From Hydrogenophaga sp. PBL-H3 (GTDB lineage: Bacteria > Pseudomonadota > Gammaproteobacteria > Burkholderiales > Burkholderiaceae_C), in contig NZ_CP044972.1 of the NCBI RefSeq assembly GCF_010104355.1, positions 372,001-436,000 of the forward strand: a stretch of 64,000 bases of DNA, written 5' to 3'. The notes below the pieces were generated by a model. That model was not told the origin of the DNA and ran no database searches. It worked only from the letters and a program-made list of their open reading frames with translations. Shown here piece by piece: positions 8,453 to 17,646 of this stretch (positions within the stretch are counted from its first letter, which is position 1; every line of letters starts with the position of its first letter). The position numbers and the translations under genes were made by a program.

Positions 8453-9832
8453 ATGGCCTCTCCCAAACTGACCTGGAATATTGCCCTGGCGGGCGAATGC
8501 ATGGCGGCCCGTCCTTTTTCGGTGCATGACGACGAGGAGTCGATGCGTGTGATCAACCTGCTGCGCGGCGCGGACCTGACCTACGCTCACCTCGAGATGA
8601 ATCTGGCCCACAGCCGGGAGCTGGAGTACCCCAACCGTGGTGACTGGCTGGGCAGTTTCATGATGGCGGATCCCGCCGTGGCCCGCGACCTCAAATGGGC
8701 CGGCATCGACATCATGTCGGTGGCTCACAACCACAGCCTGGACTTTGGACCGGCAGGCATGTTGGCGACCAAAAAACACCTGCAGGAAGCCGGTGTCGAG
8801 GCGGCCGGAACGGGACTGGACCTGGAAGAAGCGCGGGAGCCTGCCTACCTGGAAACCCGCCATGGGCGCGTGGCACTGATCTCGACCACCTCTGGCAACA
8901 AACCCAATGAATGGGCCAGTCTGGGCAAAGGAGGCTACAAAGGCCGTCCTGGCATCAACCCGCTGCGCGCCAGCTTCAACTACGTGCTGACGAAAGAAGC
9001 GGCCGAACAGATGAAGGCGATCGCACGCGAACTGGATGTGCTGCGCCAGGCTGACGGCTCGACCATGGGCACCGGCCTCAAGGACAACGAGTTCAGCTTC
9101 CAGATGCCGGGCGACCAGTCCACCCGCGGCTCCAACGTTTTCACGGCGGGCGATCACTTCGAGATTCAGAGCCGCTGCCATCCGCGCGATCTGGCCGGCA
9201 ATCTTCGCTCGATCGATGAAGCCAAAAAAATGGCTGACCTGGTGATCGTGGCGCACCACTACAACATCGCCGACGGCAAACGCCGCGAGAAAGTACCGAC
9301 GTTCGTGCGCGAGTTTGCCCACGCGGCCATCGATGCCGGTGCGGACATTTACGTGGCGCATGGCTGGCACTGGACGCTGGGCATCGAGATCTACAAAGGC
9401 AAGCCCATCATCTACGGCACCGGCAACTTCTTTGCCCAATCCGAATTCATCCGTCGCGTGCCCTACGACAGCTACGAGAGCTGGGGCCACGACATGGATC
9501 GCCTGCCCACGCTCAACCCGGCCGACCATCCGTTGCATCCGGGCCTGGACACCCATAACGAAGCGTGGTGGACGTCGGCCTTGATGGGCCTTGAGATGAA
9601 GGATGGCCAGTTCGTGAGCATGACCTTGCACCCCGTGGAAATGGGTCGCACGGCCCGTGAAGGCACCATCACGCGCCAGACCGGGCAAGGGGATCACGCC
9701 TTGACCGACGGTCGTCCGCTGCTCGCAACGGGCGAGACCGCCGAGCGTGCGCTGGGTCGCATCCAGCGTCTGTCGAAGAACTTTGGCACGGAAGTGACCA
9801 TCGAGAACGGTGTCGGTGTCATTCGCTTCTGA
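8453..9832 (+). CDS. CapA-family (PGA_cap) metallophosphatase-like protein
   Basis: A 459-residue protein of the CapA/PgsA superfamily, a calcineurin-like metallohydrolase fold first named from poly-gamma-glutamate synthesis. Family motifs are LAGECMAARPF near residue 12 (usual GD.M.R), TYAHLEMNL, VAHNHSLDFGPAGM near 90, and DIYVAHGWHWTLGIEIYKGK followed by PIIYGTGNFF near 310. There is no signal peptide or membrane anchor, so it is cytoplasmic, unlike capsule-making CapA. The ATG at 8453 has CGGAG 8 bases upstream. It heads an operon with an oligopeptide-type ABC transporter and a ring-cleaving dioxygenase, which suggests it processes an imported substrate. The reaction is unknown. Confidence 0.8.
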   Translation: MASPKLTWNIALAGECMAARPFSVHDDEESMRVINLLRGADLTYAHLEMNLAHSRELEYPNRGDWLGSFMMADPAVARDLKWAGIDIMSVAHNHSLDFGPAGMLATKKHLQEAGVEAAGTGLDLEEAREPAYLETRHGRVALISTTSGNKPNEWASLGKGGYKGRPGINPLRASFNYVLTKEAAEQMKAIARELDVLRQADGSTMGTGLKDNEFSFQMPGDQSTRGSNVFTAGDHFEIQSRCHPRDLAGNLRSIDEAKKMADLVIVAHHYNIADGKRREKVPTFVREFAHAAIDAGADIYVAHGWHWTLGIEIYKGKPIIYGTGNFFAQSEFIRRVPYDSYESWGHDMDRLPTLNPADHPLHPGLDTHNEAWWTSALMGLEMKDGQFVSMTLHPVEMGRTAREGTITRQTGQGDHALTDGRPLLATGETAERALGRIQRLSKNFGTEVTIENGVGVIRF

Positions 9833-9864
9833 GACTGAAACAATCCTGAGTCAGGAGGACTTTC

Positions 9865-10860
9865 ATGTCACAGAAGCTTGCGATGCAAGAGGTCCCGGGG
9901 GCGCTCGCCCTGGAGGTGACCGATCTTACGGTGGCATTCGAGAAGCAGGGACGCCGCGTGGAGGTGGTCTCCGGGGTCTCTTTTTCGATTGCTGCAGGCC
10001 GCACACTCGGCGTGGTGGGTGAGAGCGGTTGTGGCAAGACCATGACCTCACTGGCCGTCATGGGCCTCACGCCCGCCCACGGCCTGGTGTCGGGCTCCAT
10101 CCGGTTGGCTGGTCAGGAAATGGTGGGTGCTCCCGAGCGGGTCTGGGAAGACAGCCGGGGCGCCCGGGCCGCCATGGTGTTCCAGGAGCCGATGAGCGCG
10201 CTCAACCCTGTCATGACCATCGGTCGCCAGATTGCCGAAGTGTTGGTCCGGCACCGACGCATGCGTTGGCGCGAGGCGCATGAACATGCGGTGGAGGCGC
10301 TGGCCTCGGTGGGCATTCCTTCGCCGGGCTTGCGAGCGAAGGACTATCCGCACCGGCTTTCTGGTGGCATGCGCCAGCGCGCGATGATCGCCATTGCGTT
10401 GGCGTGCCGGCCCGCCGTGCTGGTGGCGGACGAACCCACCACGGCGTTGGACGTGACGATCCAGGCACAGGTGCTCGACCTGATGGTCGAGATGCAGGAG
10501 CGCCTGGGCATGGCCATCCAGTTCATCAGCCACAACCTCGCGGTGATCTCCGAGATCGCCGACGAGATCGTGGTGATGTACGCCGGCAAGGTGGTGGAGA
10601 AGGCGCAGGCCGACGACCTATTCAACGCGCCCTTGCACCCCTATACCCGCGGCCTGATCGAAACGCTGCCCGATCCCCAGCGCCGCGTGGCTCGCCTGCC
10701 GGTGATTCCGGGTGCGGTGCCGAAACTGGATGTCGATTTCCAGGGGTGTCGATTCGCGGGACGGTGCAGGCTGGCCGACGATCACTGCCGCGCCGTGTCC
10801 CCCTCTCTGGAATTGCACGGAGCGGGCCACTGGGTGGCTTGCCACAAGGTGGACGTATGA
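9865..10860 (+). CDS. ABC transporter ATP-binding protein, OppD/DppD-like
   Basis: A 331-residue ATPase of the peptide/nickel uptake family. The Walker A motif GESGCGKT lies at about 52-59, the ABC signature LSGGMRQR near 165 and Walker B VLVADEPTTALD just after. The C-terminal oligopeptide/dipeptide extension has HPYTRGLIETLPDP and the Cys-containing GCRFAGRCRLADDHC. A strong AGGAGG lies 6 bases before the ATG. The stop overlaps the next ATPase gene (ATGA). It should energise the permeases at 11803 and 12753. The binding protein is probably the one encoded at 19131-20810. Confidence 0.93.
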   Translation: MSQKLAMQEVPGALALEVTDLTVAFEKQGRRVEVVSGVSFSIAAGRTLGVVGESGCGKTMTSLAVMGLTPAHGLVSGSIRLAGQEMVGAPERVWEDSRGARAAMVFQEPMSALNPVMTIGRQIAEVLVRHRRMRWREAHEHAVEALASVGIPSPGLRAKDYPHRLSGGMRQRAMIAIALACRPAVLVADEPTTALDVTIQAQVLDLMVEMQERLGMAIQFISHNLAVISEIADEIVVMYAGKVVEKAQADDLFNAPLHPYTRGLIETLPDPQRRVARLPVIPGAVPKLDVDFQGCRFAGRCRLADDHCRAVSPSLELHGAGHWVACHKVDV

Positions 10861-11798
10861 GTGTTTTGCTGGATATCGATTCGATGTGCGTTCACTTCAA
10901 GGTGGGCGCCGGTTTGCTGCGGCCGGGGAAAACCCTGCGCGCGGTGGAGAAGGTGAGCCTGACGATCGGCGAGAACGAAACGCTGGCGCTGGTGGGGGAG
11001 AGCGGAAGCGGCAAGACCACGCTCGGTCGTGTCGTGGCCGGGCTTGAAAAGCCCACGCAAGGGCGGGTGCACTTCCGTGGCGAGCAGATCCGCTCGACGG
11101 GCAAGATCCAGATGGTCTTCCAGGACCCCTTTTCCGCGCTCGACCCGCGCATGCTGGTGGGCGACATCGTGGCCGAGCCCCTGCGCCTGCTGCGCGAGGG
11201 CACGGCGCAGGAACGGCGCGAACGCGTGCGGACCATGATCGATCAAGTCCGTTTGCCTGCCGATGCCGCCGACCGTTATCCGCATGAGTTCTCCGGCGGA
11301 CAGCGTCAGCGCATCGCCATCGCACGCGCCCTGATCTCCAACCCGGAACTGATCGTGGCCGACGAGCCCCTCTCGGCGCTGGACGTCTCGATCCAGAGCC
11401 AGGTGCTCAACCTGATCATGGACCTCAAGGACAGCCGCAAGCTGGCCTTGCTGTTTGTCAGCCACGACCTCGCGGTGGTGCATCACATTGCCGACCGCGT
11501 GGCGGTGCTGTACCTGGGTCGTCTGGTCGAGATCGCCGGTCGCGACGAGCTGTTCTCCAGGCCCAGCCATCCCTACACCAGGGCGTTGCTCGATGCGGCT
11601 CCGCGCATCGGTGCGCGCCGCGTGCGCGGAGCGTCGACCTTGAAGGGAGAAATCCCCAGCCCCATCAACCCGCCATCGGGTTGCGTCTTCCACACCCGTT
11701 GCCCCAAGGCCACCGATATCTGTCGCAGCGTGGAGCCCGTGCTCGAAGCGTTGCCCGGGCGGTCTGGTCAATGGGCCGCTTGTCACTTCAAGGAGTAG
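10857..11798 (+). CDS. ABC transporter ATP-binding protein, OppF/DppF-like
   Basis: A 313-residue partner ATPase. Walker A is GESGSGKTT near residue 47, the signature FSGGQRQR is near 150 and Walker B IVADEPLSALD follows. The C-terminal extension has HPYTRALLDAAPRI and CVFHTRCPKATDICR, as in OppF/DppF. The start overlaps the preceding ATPase gene by four bases, so the two subunits are probably made in equal amounts and form a heterodimer. Confidence 0.93.
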   Translation: MSVLLDIDSMCVHFKVGAGLLRPGKTLRAVEKVSLTIGENETLALVGESGSGKTTLGRVVAGLEKPTQGRVHFRGEQIRSTGKIQMVFQDPFSALDPRMLVGDIVAEPLRLLREGTAQERRERVRTMIDQVRLPADAADRYPHEFSGGQRQRIAIARALISNPELIVADEPLSALDVSIQSQVLNLIMDLKDSRKLALLFVSHDLAVVHHIADRVAVLYLGRLVEIAGRDELFSRPSHPYTRALLDAAPRIGARRVRGASTLKGEIPSPINPPSGCVFHTRCPKATDICRSVEPVLEALPGRSGQWAACHFKE

Positions 11799-11802
11799 TG
11801 CC

Positions 11803-12756
11803 ATGAGCAGCTATAGCCTACGTCGCACCGCCCAGGCATTGCTTGTGGCCCTGATCATGTCGTTCGCCCTGTACAACATGATTTCGCTGCTACCCGGTGA
11901 CCCGGTGGACCTGATGCTGGAGGGCAACCCTTCACTCACCCCTGAGCTCGTGGCGCAAATGCGCAAGCTCCACGGGGTCGATCAGCCCGTGCTCACGCGC
12001 TACTGGAGCTGGCTGAGCGGACTGGCCGCGGGGGATATGGGTTACTCCAACACCCACTTCAAGCCGGTCTCCGATGTGCTGACGCCCGCGTTGGTGCAGA
12101 CCTCCAAGCTGATGATCCTGACCTTCGTCATCAGCGTGAGCGCGTCACTCGTGCTGGGCTGCATTGCCGCCATGAAACCCGGAGGGTGGGCCGACAACGT
12201 GATCAGCTTCGTGGCCTTTGCCTGCATTTCGTCACCGGCCTTCTGGGTCGCGCTCATCTTTCTCATGGTGTTCGCCGTCAAGCTGCAGTGGGTGCCGGCC
12301 ACCGCCACGGCACTGGACCCGAGCATGGGGTTCATGCAGGAGCTGCGCTATTTGGTGCTGCCTGTGTTGACGCTCACGCTCTTCAGCATGGGTCAGTACA
12401 TACGGTATGTGCGTGCTTCGATGATCGAAACTCTGAACGCCGATTTCATCCGCACCGCCCGAGCCAAGGGCCTGGGCAAATGGACGGTCATCAGCCGCCA
12501 CGCCTTGCGCAATGCCTTGGTGCCGGTGGTCACGCTCATGGCGCTGAGTTTCGGCTCACTCATGTCGGGCGCGCTGGTGGTGGAGACCATGTTCGGCGTG
12601 CAGGGCATGGGCAAGGCGATCTACGACGCCGTCATGCACAAGGACTTCAACGTCGCCATGATCGGCGTGCTTTTTGCCACCCTCATCACCTTGTTTGCCA
12701 ACCTGGTGGCGGACCTGGCCTACGGCTGGCTTGATCCGAGGATCTCACTCAAATGA
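11803..12756 (+). CDS. ABC transporter permease, OppB/DppB-like
   Basis: A 317-residue inner-membrane protein with six predicted membrane segments. It starts with the DppB-type block around FALYNMISLLPGDPVDLML, and the EAA-loop region is IRTARAKGLGKWTVISRHAL near residues 211-230. AAGGAG sits 8 bases before the ATG. The stop overlaps the next permease start by four bases. The periplasmic segment after helix 1 is typical of the DppB side of this family. Confidence 0.92.
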   Translation: MSSYSLRRTAQALLVALIMSFALYNMISLLPGDPVDLMLEGNPSLTPELVAQMRKLHGVDQPVLTRYWSWLSGLAAGDMGYSNTHFKPVSDVLTPALVQTSKLMILTFVISVSASLVLGCIAAMKPGGWADNVISFVAFACISSPAFWVALIFLMVFAVKLQWVPATATALDPSMGFMQELRYLVLPVLTLTLFSMGQYIRYVRASMIETLNADFIRTARAKGLGKWTVISRHALRNALVPVVTLMALSFGSLMSGALVVETMFGVQGMGKAIYDAVMHKDFNVAMIGVLFATLITLFANLVADLAYGWLDPRISLK

Positions 12757-13685
12757 ACACAACCACCCTCTCTCCCGTGGGCCATGCCGCCCCGCGTTCG
12801 ATCTGGGCGACCCGCTGGCAGGCGCTCATTCACCACAAACCCGCGGCGATTGCGCTGGTGGTGCTGCTACTGCTGACGGTGTTCTGCTTCAGCGCGCCGC
12901 TGTACGGTGCGCTCATGGGGATCGACCCCAACGCATCTGACCTGTTCGAGCGCTACAGCGAGCCTACCGCCAAACACGTGCTCGGTACCGACGAGATCGG
13001 CCGTGACGTGCTGTTGCGTCTCATGTACGGCGGACAGATCTCGCTCGCCGTCGGTGTTCTGGCCACACTGTTCGGTGCCGTGATCGGTGTGGCCATCGGC
13101 GTGCTCGCGGGTTTTGTGGGTGGCCGCACCGACGCCTTTCTCATGCGCGCGACCGACTGCATGATTGCGCTGCCCCTGGTGCCCTTGCTGGTGGTGATGG
13201 CCGCCATCGACCTGAGCAAGCTGGGTGTGCCGCACGACCTGGCGCAAAGCCCGATGGTGTCGTTCTGGCGCATCGTGATCATCATCTCGCTGGTGGACTG
13301 GACCACCATCGCGCGCGTCGTCAGGGCCGGAACGCTCACCGTGCGCGGGCAGGACTATGTGCTGTCGGCCCGCGTCAGCGGAGGCAGCGGTCTCTACAAC
13401 ATCCTCACGCACGTGCTGCCCAACGTGGCGACGCCCATCATCGTGGCGTCAACCCTCACGGTGAGCCGTGTCATCCTGCTGGAGTCGACGCTCAGTTTCC
13501 TGGGGGTCGGCGTGATGCCGCCCACACCCACGTGGGGCAACATGCTCAACAACGCCCAGGAGCTCGCCACCACGGCGCCCATGCTCGCCGTTTACCCCGG
13601 GTTGCTGATCTTCATGACCGTGATCGCGTTCAACTTTCTGGGCGACGGTCTGCGTGTGGCTTTCGATCCGCGCTCCGACCATTGA
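12753..13685 (+). CDS. ABC transporter permease, OppC/DppC-like
   Basis: A 310-residue inner-membrane protein. The N-terminal OppC-type segment (ALIHHKPAAIALVVLLLL) is followed by HVLGTDEIGRDVLLRLMYGG and the transport domain. The EAA loop is near QDYVLSARVSGGSGLYNIL. FNFLGDGLRVAFDPRSDH ends the protein in the usual way. It pairs with the preceding permease. A 78-base gap to the next main gene contains an eight-codon leader frame. Confidence 0.92.
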   Translation: MNTTTLSPVGHAAPRSIWATRWQALIHHKPAAIALVVLLLLTVFCFSAPLYGALMGIDPNASDLFERYSEPTAKHVLGTDEIGRDVLLRLMYGGQISLAVGVLATLFGAVIGVAIGVLAGFVGGRTDAFLMRATDCMIALPLVPLLVVMAAIDLSKLGVPHDLAQSPMVSFWRIVIIISLVDWTTIARVVRAGTLTVRGQDYVLSARVSGGSGLYNILTHVLPNVATPIIVASTLTVSRVILLESTLSFLGVGVMPPTPTWGNMLNNAQELATTAPMLAVYPGLLIFMTVIAFNFLGDGLRVAFDPRSDH

Positions 13686-13737
13686 TCGCAGGCACCTGCC
13701 CGCGCTTGAACCTAAAAAACGCGAAGGAGACAACGCA

Positions 13738-13764
13738 ATGAAACCGACCCAAGGAGAAGCCTGA
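13738..13764 (+). CDS. Eight-codon leader peptide frame upstream of the cupin-like gene
   Basis: ATG AAA CCG ACC CAA GGA GAA GCC TGA encodes MKPTQGEA. It has its own GAAGGAGA 8 bases upstream, and its stop overlaps the next start as TGATG. The ribosome binding site of the next gene (AAGGAG at 13751-13756) lies inside this frame. Translation of the leader would therefore cover and then deliver ribosomes to the downstream start. Whether it is translated is not shown by sequence. Confidence 0.4.
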   Translation: MKPTQGEA

Positions 13765-14561
13765 TGGCATTGGTGGCCCACGCAGAGAAGGCACTGCTCA
13801 ACCGTTACAGCCCGCATTCGAACGCTAATTCAAGAACGCAGTTCATTGGTGAAGACCGGCACCGGGTCGCGGGCCAACCTGATCCTGCGGCGCTCTTCCC
13901 GATCGCCTACCTGGTGGAGCAAGGTCCACACACCACGCTGCGGCCGCATTTCCACGTGGCCGACCAGTTCCAGGTGTTCGTCACCGGCGAGGGCCGGATC
14001 GGCGCCCGCCACGCCACCCCGGGCCTGGGGCATTTTGTCGGCCCTTACTCCGGCTATGGCCCCATCGTCGGTGGCGACGCCGGACTGGCGTACATGACCT
14101 TGCGCAACGCGTACGACGGTGGCGCCCAGTGGCTGCCCGAACACAGCGCCAGCCTGCGTGCCCAGGGAGTCGCGCGGCGCGAAGCCACGTTCATGGAAAG
14201 CCCGCCGACCCTGGCCGAACTGGCGGCTCTGGACGGTGTTGCCTTGGCGGCGCTCATGGAGCCGACCACAGACGGCATGGCCGCCTGGTCGTACAAGCTG
14301 CCCCCGAACGCGTCGGTGGTGGGTCCGGCGCCCGGTTCTGGTGGGGGGCAGTTCTGGCTGGTGATGGAAGGCCACATGGTGCATGCGCAAGAAGGCGCCA
14401 TGCCCAAGCTGTCCTTGGCGTTTGTCTCGCCTGACGAGACCGCTTTCACCGCCCAGGCGGGCGCGAGCGGCCTGCATGTTTTCGTGTTGCAGTTTCCCGT
14501 GCGTGCTGCCTCGGCCGCCGCAGGCACCCCGGTGGCTTCGAGCGGGGCGACACGATCGTGA
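13764..14561 (+). CDS. Cupin-like protein of unknown function
   Basis: A 265-residue soluble protein. The segment RPHFHVADQFQVFVTGEG at about residues 57-74 resembles the first cupin motif (H-x-H with a downstream acidic/Gln ligand), and a second beta-rich half around QFWLVMEGHMVHA could be a second cupin repeat. No enzyme family is recognised. It starts by TGATG overlap with a short leader frame and ends overlapping the next gene's GTG start. It sits between the transporter genes and the dehydrogenase/dioxygenase pair, so a role in handling the imported compound is likely but unproven. Confidence 0.7.
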   Translation: MALVAHAEKALLNRYSPHSNANSRTQFIGEDRHRVAGQPDPAALFPIAYLVEQGPHTTLRPHFHVADQFQVFVTGEGRIGARHATPGLGHFVGPYSGYGPIVGGDAGLAYMTLRNAYDGGAQWLPEHSASLRAQGVARREATFMESPPTLAELAALDGVALAALMEPTTDGMAAWSYKLPPNASVVGPAPGSGGGQFWLVMEGHMVHAQEGAMPKLSLAFVSPDETAFTAQAGASGLHVFVLQFPVRAASAAAGTPVASSGATRS

Positions 14562-15538
14562 AACTGGCCATTCTGGACGACTACCTCGATGTGGCCCGCC
14601 GGCTCGTGGACTGGAGCGCGGTCGAGCGCCGGTGCGAGGTGGTCGTCGTGCACCGGAAACTCAGCGACGACGAGCTGGCGGTTGAACTGGCCGATGTGGA
14701 CATCGTCTGCACCTTGCGAGAGCGAACGGCATTCCCCGCGTCGTTGCTCGCGCGTTTGCCACAACTCAAATACATCGCCGTCACGGGGATGCGCTACGAC
14801 TGTGTGGACGTGGCGGCGGCCACTGAGCGCGGAGTCGTGGTCTCAAACTCGGAGGTGACCCGTGGGGGCGGTGGTGTGTCGGAACTGGCATGGGGTCTGG
14901 TGATCGCCGCCCTGCGCCACATGGCCCACGACGATGCCGTGATGCGCCGAGGCGGTTGGCAGACCCGGATGGGCACCACGCTGCGAGGCAAGACGCTCGG
15001 CATCCTGGGCCTGGGTCGAATCGGCGGCCGCATGGCCGTGTATGCCCAAGCCTTCGAGATGAACGTGCTGGCGTGGAGCCCCAACCTCACGCCCGAGCGG
15101 GCCGCAGTGGCCGGCGCGCAGGCCGTGTCGCTGGACGAGCTTCTGCAGAAAAGCGATGTGGTGACGGTTCACCTGCCGCTGGCCGAGCGCACACGAAACC
15201 TGATCGGTACGCGCGAGCTCGCGCTGATGCAACCGGACGCGGTGCTGGTGAACACCGCGCGGGCGGCCATCGTCAACGAAGTGGCGCTGATCGATGCGCT
15301 GCGCCATCGGCGCATCGGCGTGGCCGGGCTGGATGTGTTCGAGGTCGAGCCTCTGCCGGCCGACCATCCCTTTCGGAGCATGGACAACACCGTGCTCTCC
15401 CCGCACATGGGCTACTTCACCCGCGAGATGCTGACCGTGTATTACGAAGACGCGGTGCAAGCCGTGCTGTGCTTTCTCGATGGTCAGCCCATCCGGGTGG
15501 TCAACCCGGCGGTCGCGGCCCGGATGCCGGTGGCCTGA
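14558..15538 (+). CDS. D-isomer-specific 2-hydroxyacid dehydrogenase
   Basis: A 326-residue NAD(P)-dependent dehydrogenase. The Rossmann motif GILGLGRIGGRMAVYAQAF lies near residues 148-166. The catalytic Arg is in VNTARAAIV near 230, Glu in LDVFEVEPL near 260 and His in LSPHMGYF near 285, the usual triad. The start is GTG at 14558, overlapping the cupin-like stop (GTGA). The dioxygenase gene begins two bases after its stop. It would interconvert a 2-oxo acid and a D-2-hydroxy acid. In this context the substrate may be a ring-cleavage intermediate or a side-chain product. Confidence 0.9.
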   Translation: MKLAILDDYLDVARRLVDWSAVERRCEVVVVHRKLSDDELAVELADVDIVCTLRERTAFPASLLARLPQLKYIAVTGMRYDCVDVAAATERGVVVSNSEVTRGGGGVSELAWGLVIAALRHMAHDDAVMRRGGWQTRMGTTLRGKTLGILGLGRIGGRMAVYAQAFEMNVLAWSPNLTPERAAVAGAQAVSLDELLQKSDVVTVHLPLAERTRNLIGTRELALMQPDAVLVNTARAAIVNEVALIDALRHRRIGVAGLDVFEVEPLPADHPFRSMDNTVLSPHMGYFTREMLTVYYEDAVQAVLCFLDGQPIRVVNPAVAARMPVA

Positions 15539-15540
15539 AC

Positions 15541-16821
15541 ATGGCCACCATCATTGGCGCGATCGCTTGCTCGCACACGCCCACCATCGGCTTTGCTCAC
15601 GACAAGAACCAGAAGAACGACCCCGTGTGGGGCCCCATCTTCGAGGCCTTCCTTCCGGTGCGGGATTGGATCGAAGCGAAGAAACCCGATGTGATGTTCG
15701 TGATCTACAACGATCACGTCACCTCGTTCTTTTTTGACCACTACTCGGCGTTTGCGCTGGGCGTGGGTGAACAGTATCCCGTGGCCGACGAAGGCGGAGG
15801 TGCGCGCCCGTTGCCGCCCTTGTCGGGACATGCGGACCTGGCGCGCCACATCGGCGAGTCGCTGGTGACCGACGAGTTCGACATGTCCTTTTTCCAGCAC
15901 AAAGCCCTGGATCATGGCTGCTTCTCGCCCATGTCCATGCTCTGTGCGCACGAGCCCGACTGGCCGGTCCGCATCGTGCCCTTGCAGGTGGGCGTGCTCC
16001 AGTCCCCCGTGCCTTCGGCGGCGCGCTGCTACAAGCTGGGGCAGGCATTGCGGCGGGCCATCGAGAGCTATCCGGAGGATTTGAAAGTGGCCATCGTCGC
16101 CACCGGCGGTCTGTCGCACCAGGTGCATGGTGAACGTGCTGGCTTCAACAACACCGCATGGGACGCGCGGTTCCTCGAACTGCTGGAACAGGACCCCGTG
16201 CGCTTGACCGAGATGACGCAAGCCGAGTACGCCGAGCGGGGTGGCATGGAGGGCGCCGAAGTCATCATGTGGCTGATCATGCGCGGGGCCTTGTCGGCCC
16301 AGATCCGCAAAGTCCACCAGCGTTATTACCTGCCGTCCATGACGGGCATTGCCACCGCCGTCTATGAGAACCTGGCGTCGCCCGCCGTTGCCGGGGAGCA
16401 GACCCGGCATCGCGCGCGCATGGCGGAGCCGCTCGACGGCGTCGAGCGGCTCGAAGGCACCTACCCCTTCAATCTGGAGCGAAGTGTCAAGACCTACCGA
16501 TTGAATGCATTCCTGCGCGACATGCGGCGACCCGGGCACCGGCAGTCGTTTCTGGCGGACGAGGAGGCCAGCTACGCCCGCGCCGGCCTCGACGATCAGG
16601 AGAAAGACTTGCTGCGCCGTCGGGATTGGCGCGGACTGATTCACCACGGGGCCATCTTCTTCGGCCTGGAGAAACTCGGCGCGGTGCTGGGCATTTCCAA
16701 CCTGCACATCTACGCGGCCATGCGCGGCCAATCGCTGGAGGACTTCATGAAGACGCGCAACGCGCCCGGTGCCCTGTATTCGGTGGCGGCGAGCGCCGCG
16801 GGCAAGAAGGACTGGGACTGA
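15541..16821 (+). CDS. Gallate-type extradiol dioxygenase (fused LigB-LigA)
   Basis: A 426-residue protein in which a LigB-type catalytic domain (1-280) is followed by a LigA-like helical domain (about 335-415). This is the arrangement of gallate dioxygenases DesB/GalA and 3-O-methylgallate dioxygenase DesZ. Iron ligands are visible as His12 (ACSHTPTIGF), His59 (IYNDHVTSFF) and Glu240 (MEGAEVIMW). His193 in GGLSHQVHGE fits the catalytic base, and His125 is also conserved. It should cleave a trihydroxybenzoate-like ring next to vicinal hydroxyls. No galB, galC or galD homologue is in the window. Gallate versus methylgallate cannot be decided from sequence. Confidence 0.88.
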   Translation: MATIIGAIACSHTPTIGFAHDKNQKNDPVWGPIFEAFLPVRDWIEAKKPDVMFVIYNDHVTSFFFDHYSAFALGVGEQYPVADEGGGARPLPPLSGHADLARHIGESLVTDEFDMSFFQHKALDHGCFSPMSMLCAHEPDWPVRIVPLQVGVLQSPVPSAARCYKLGQALRRAIESYPEDLKVAIVATGGLSHQVHGERAGFNNTAWDARFLELLEQDPVRLTEMTQAEYAERGGMEGAEVIMWLIMRGALSAQIRKVHQRYYLPSMTGIATAVYENLASPAVAGEQTRHRARMAEPLDGVERLEGTYPFNLERSVKTYRLNAFLRDMRRPGHRQSFLADEEASYARAGLDDQEKDLLRRRDWRGLIHHGAIFFGLEKLGAVLGISNLHIYAAMRGQSLEDFMKTRNAPGALYSVAASAAGKKDWD

Positions 16822-16845
16822 CGGCGCCCCCTTGTCTTCTTCGGC

Positions 16846-17646
16846 TCAGGTGGCGGTGTCGCGGGTGGCGGGCGCCACCGAAGCACCCTGGATGCCGTGC
16901 TGGAACAGCGAGGCGGCCACGAAGTCCGACAACTTCATCTCCTCGACGAAACGGTGTAGGTAGTGGGCCGCCTGCGGGCCGCGGCCTTTCGGCAGACCCA
17001 TAGCCTGCTGGATCACCATGAACCGGCCCGGCAACAGCCGCAAGCCGGGGTGGCGGGCCTGATCGTGCTCCAGCTGCTGCTTCACGCCAGCAGCCACATC
17101 CAGACCCTGGCGCACGAACTCGTCGACGACGGCGGGCGACGTGGGTGCCCGGACCACGTCGGCGTGCTTCAGTTCGCGTGAAAGAAACAGGTCGTAGGCG
17201 CTGCCCTTGCCCACGGCGACGCGCGTGCCCGACCGATCCACCTCGTCGTTGTGTTGAAGTTGGGCGTCTTCGCGAACCAGGTAGCAGCCCTCGATCAGCA
17301 CGTAGGGCGCCGTGAACGCAATGCTTTCACCGCGCAAAGGGTCGATGGCGAAGAAGCCGACATCGGCCTGGCCGTTCGAGACCGCTTCTACCGATTTGCC
17401 CGCCGCATCGAACACGATCAGCTCAAGCTCGACCCCCAGCCGCTGGGCAAGGCCCATGGCCAGGTCGATGGACACACCGACCGGTCGTCCCGTGGCGGGG
17501 CCCTTGTTGGCCAGGATCGGATTGCCGAGGTTGATGGACGCCCGCAGAGGGCCTGTGGGTGCGAACGCTTGCCGGATGTGGGTCGGTGCAGTCATGGAAG
17601 AAGGGGTGTCATGGGTGGGTGGGAGATGTGCACATGGCGAGGTCAT
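16846..17646 (-). CDS. Signal-less solute-binding-like protein (SBP_bac_3 fold)
   Basis: A 266-residue protein with a family-3 solute-binding fold: RASINLGNPILANKGPATG near residue 35, ADVGFFAIDPLRGESIAFTA near 95, GKGSAYDLFLSRELKH and LPGRFMVIQQAMGLPKGRG. Neither possible start (ATG 17646 or ATG 17595) gives a signal peptide, so it appears cytoplasmic. ATG 17646 overlaps the MFS stop as TGATG and suggests coupling. A paralogue is encoded at 63397-64000. No transporter genes of the matching polar amino-acid type are present. It may be a ligand sensor or an enzyme-like protein. Confidence 0.8.
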   Translation of the reverse strand: MTSPCAHLPPTHDTPSSMTAPTHIRQAFAPTGPLRASINLGNPILANKGPATGRPVGVSIDLAMGLAQRLGVELELIVFDAAGKSVEAVSNGQADVGFFAIDPLRGESIAFTAPYVLIEGCYLVREDAQLQHNDEVDRSGTRVAVGKGSAYDLFLSRELKHADVVRAPTSPAVVDEFVRQGLDVAAGVKQQLEHDQARHPGLRLLPGRFMVIQQAMGLPKGRGPQAAHYLHRFVEEMKLSDFVAASLFQHGIQGASVAPATRDTAT

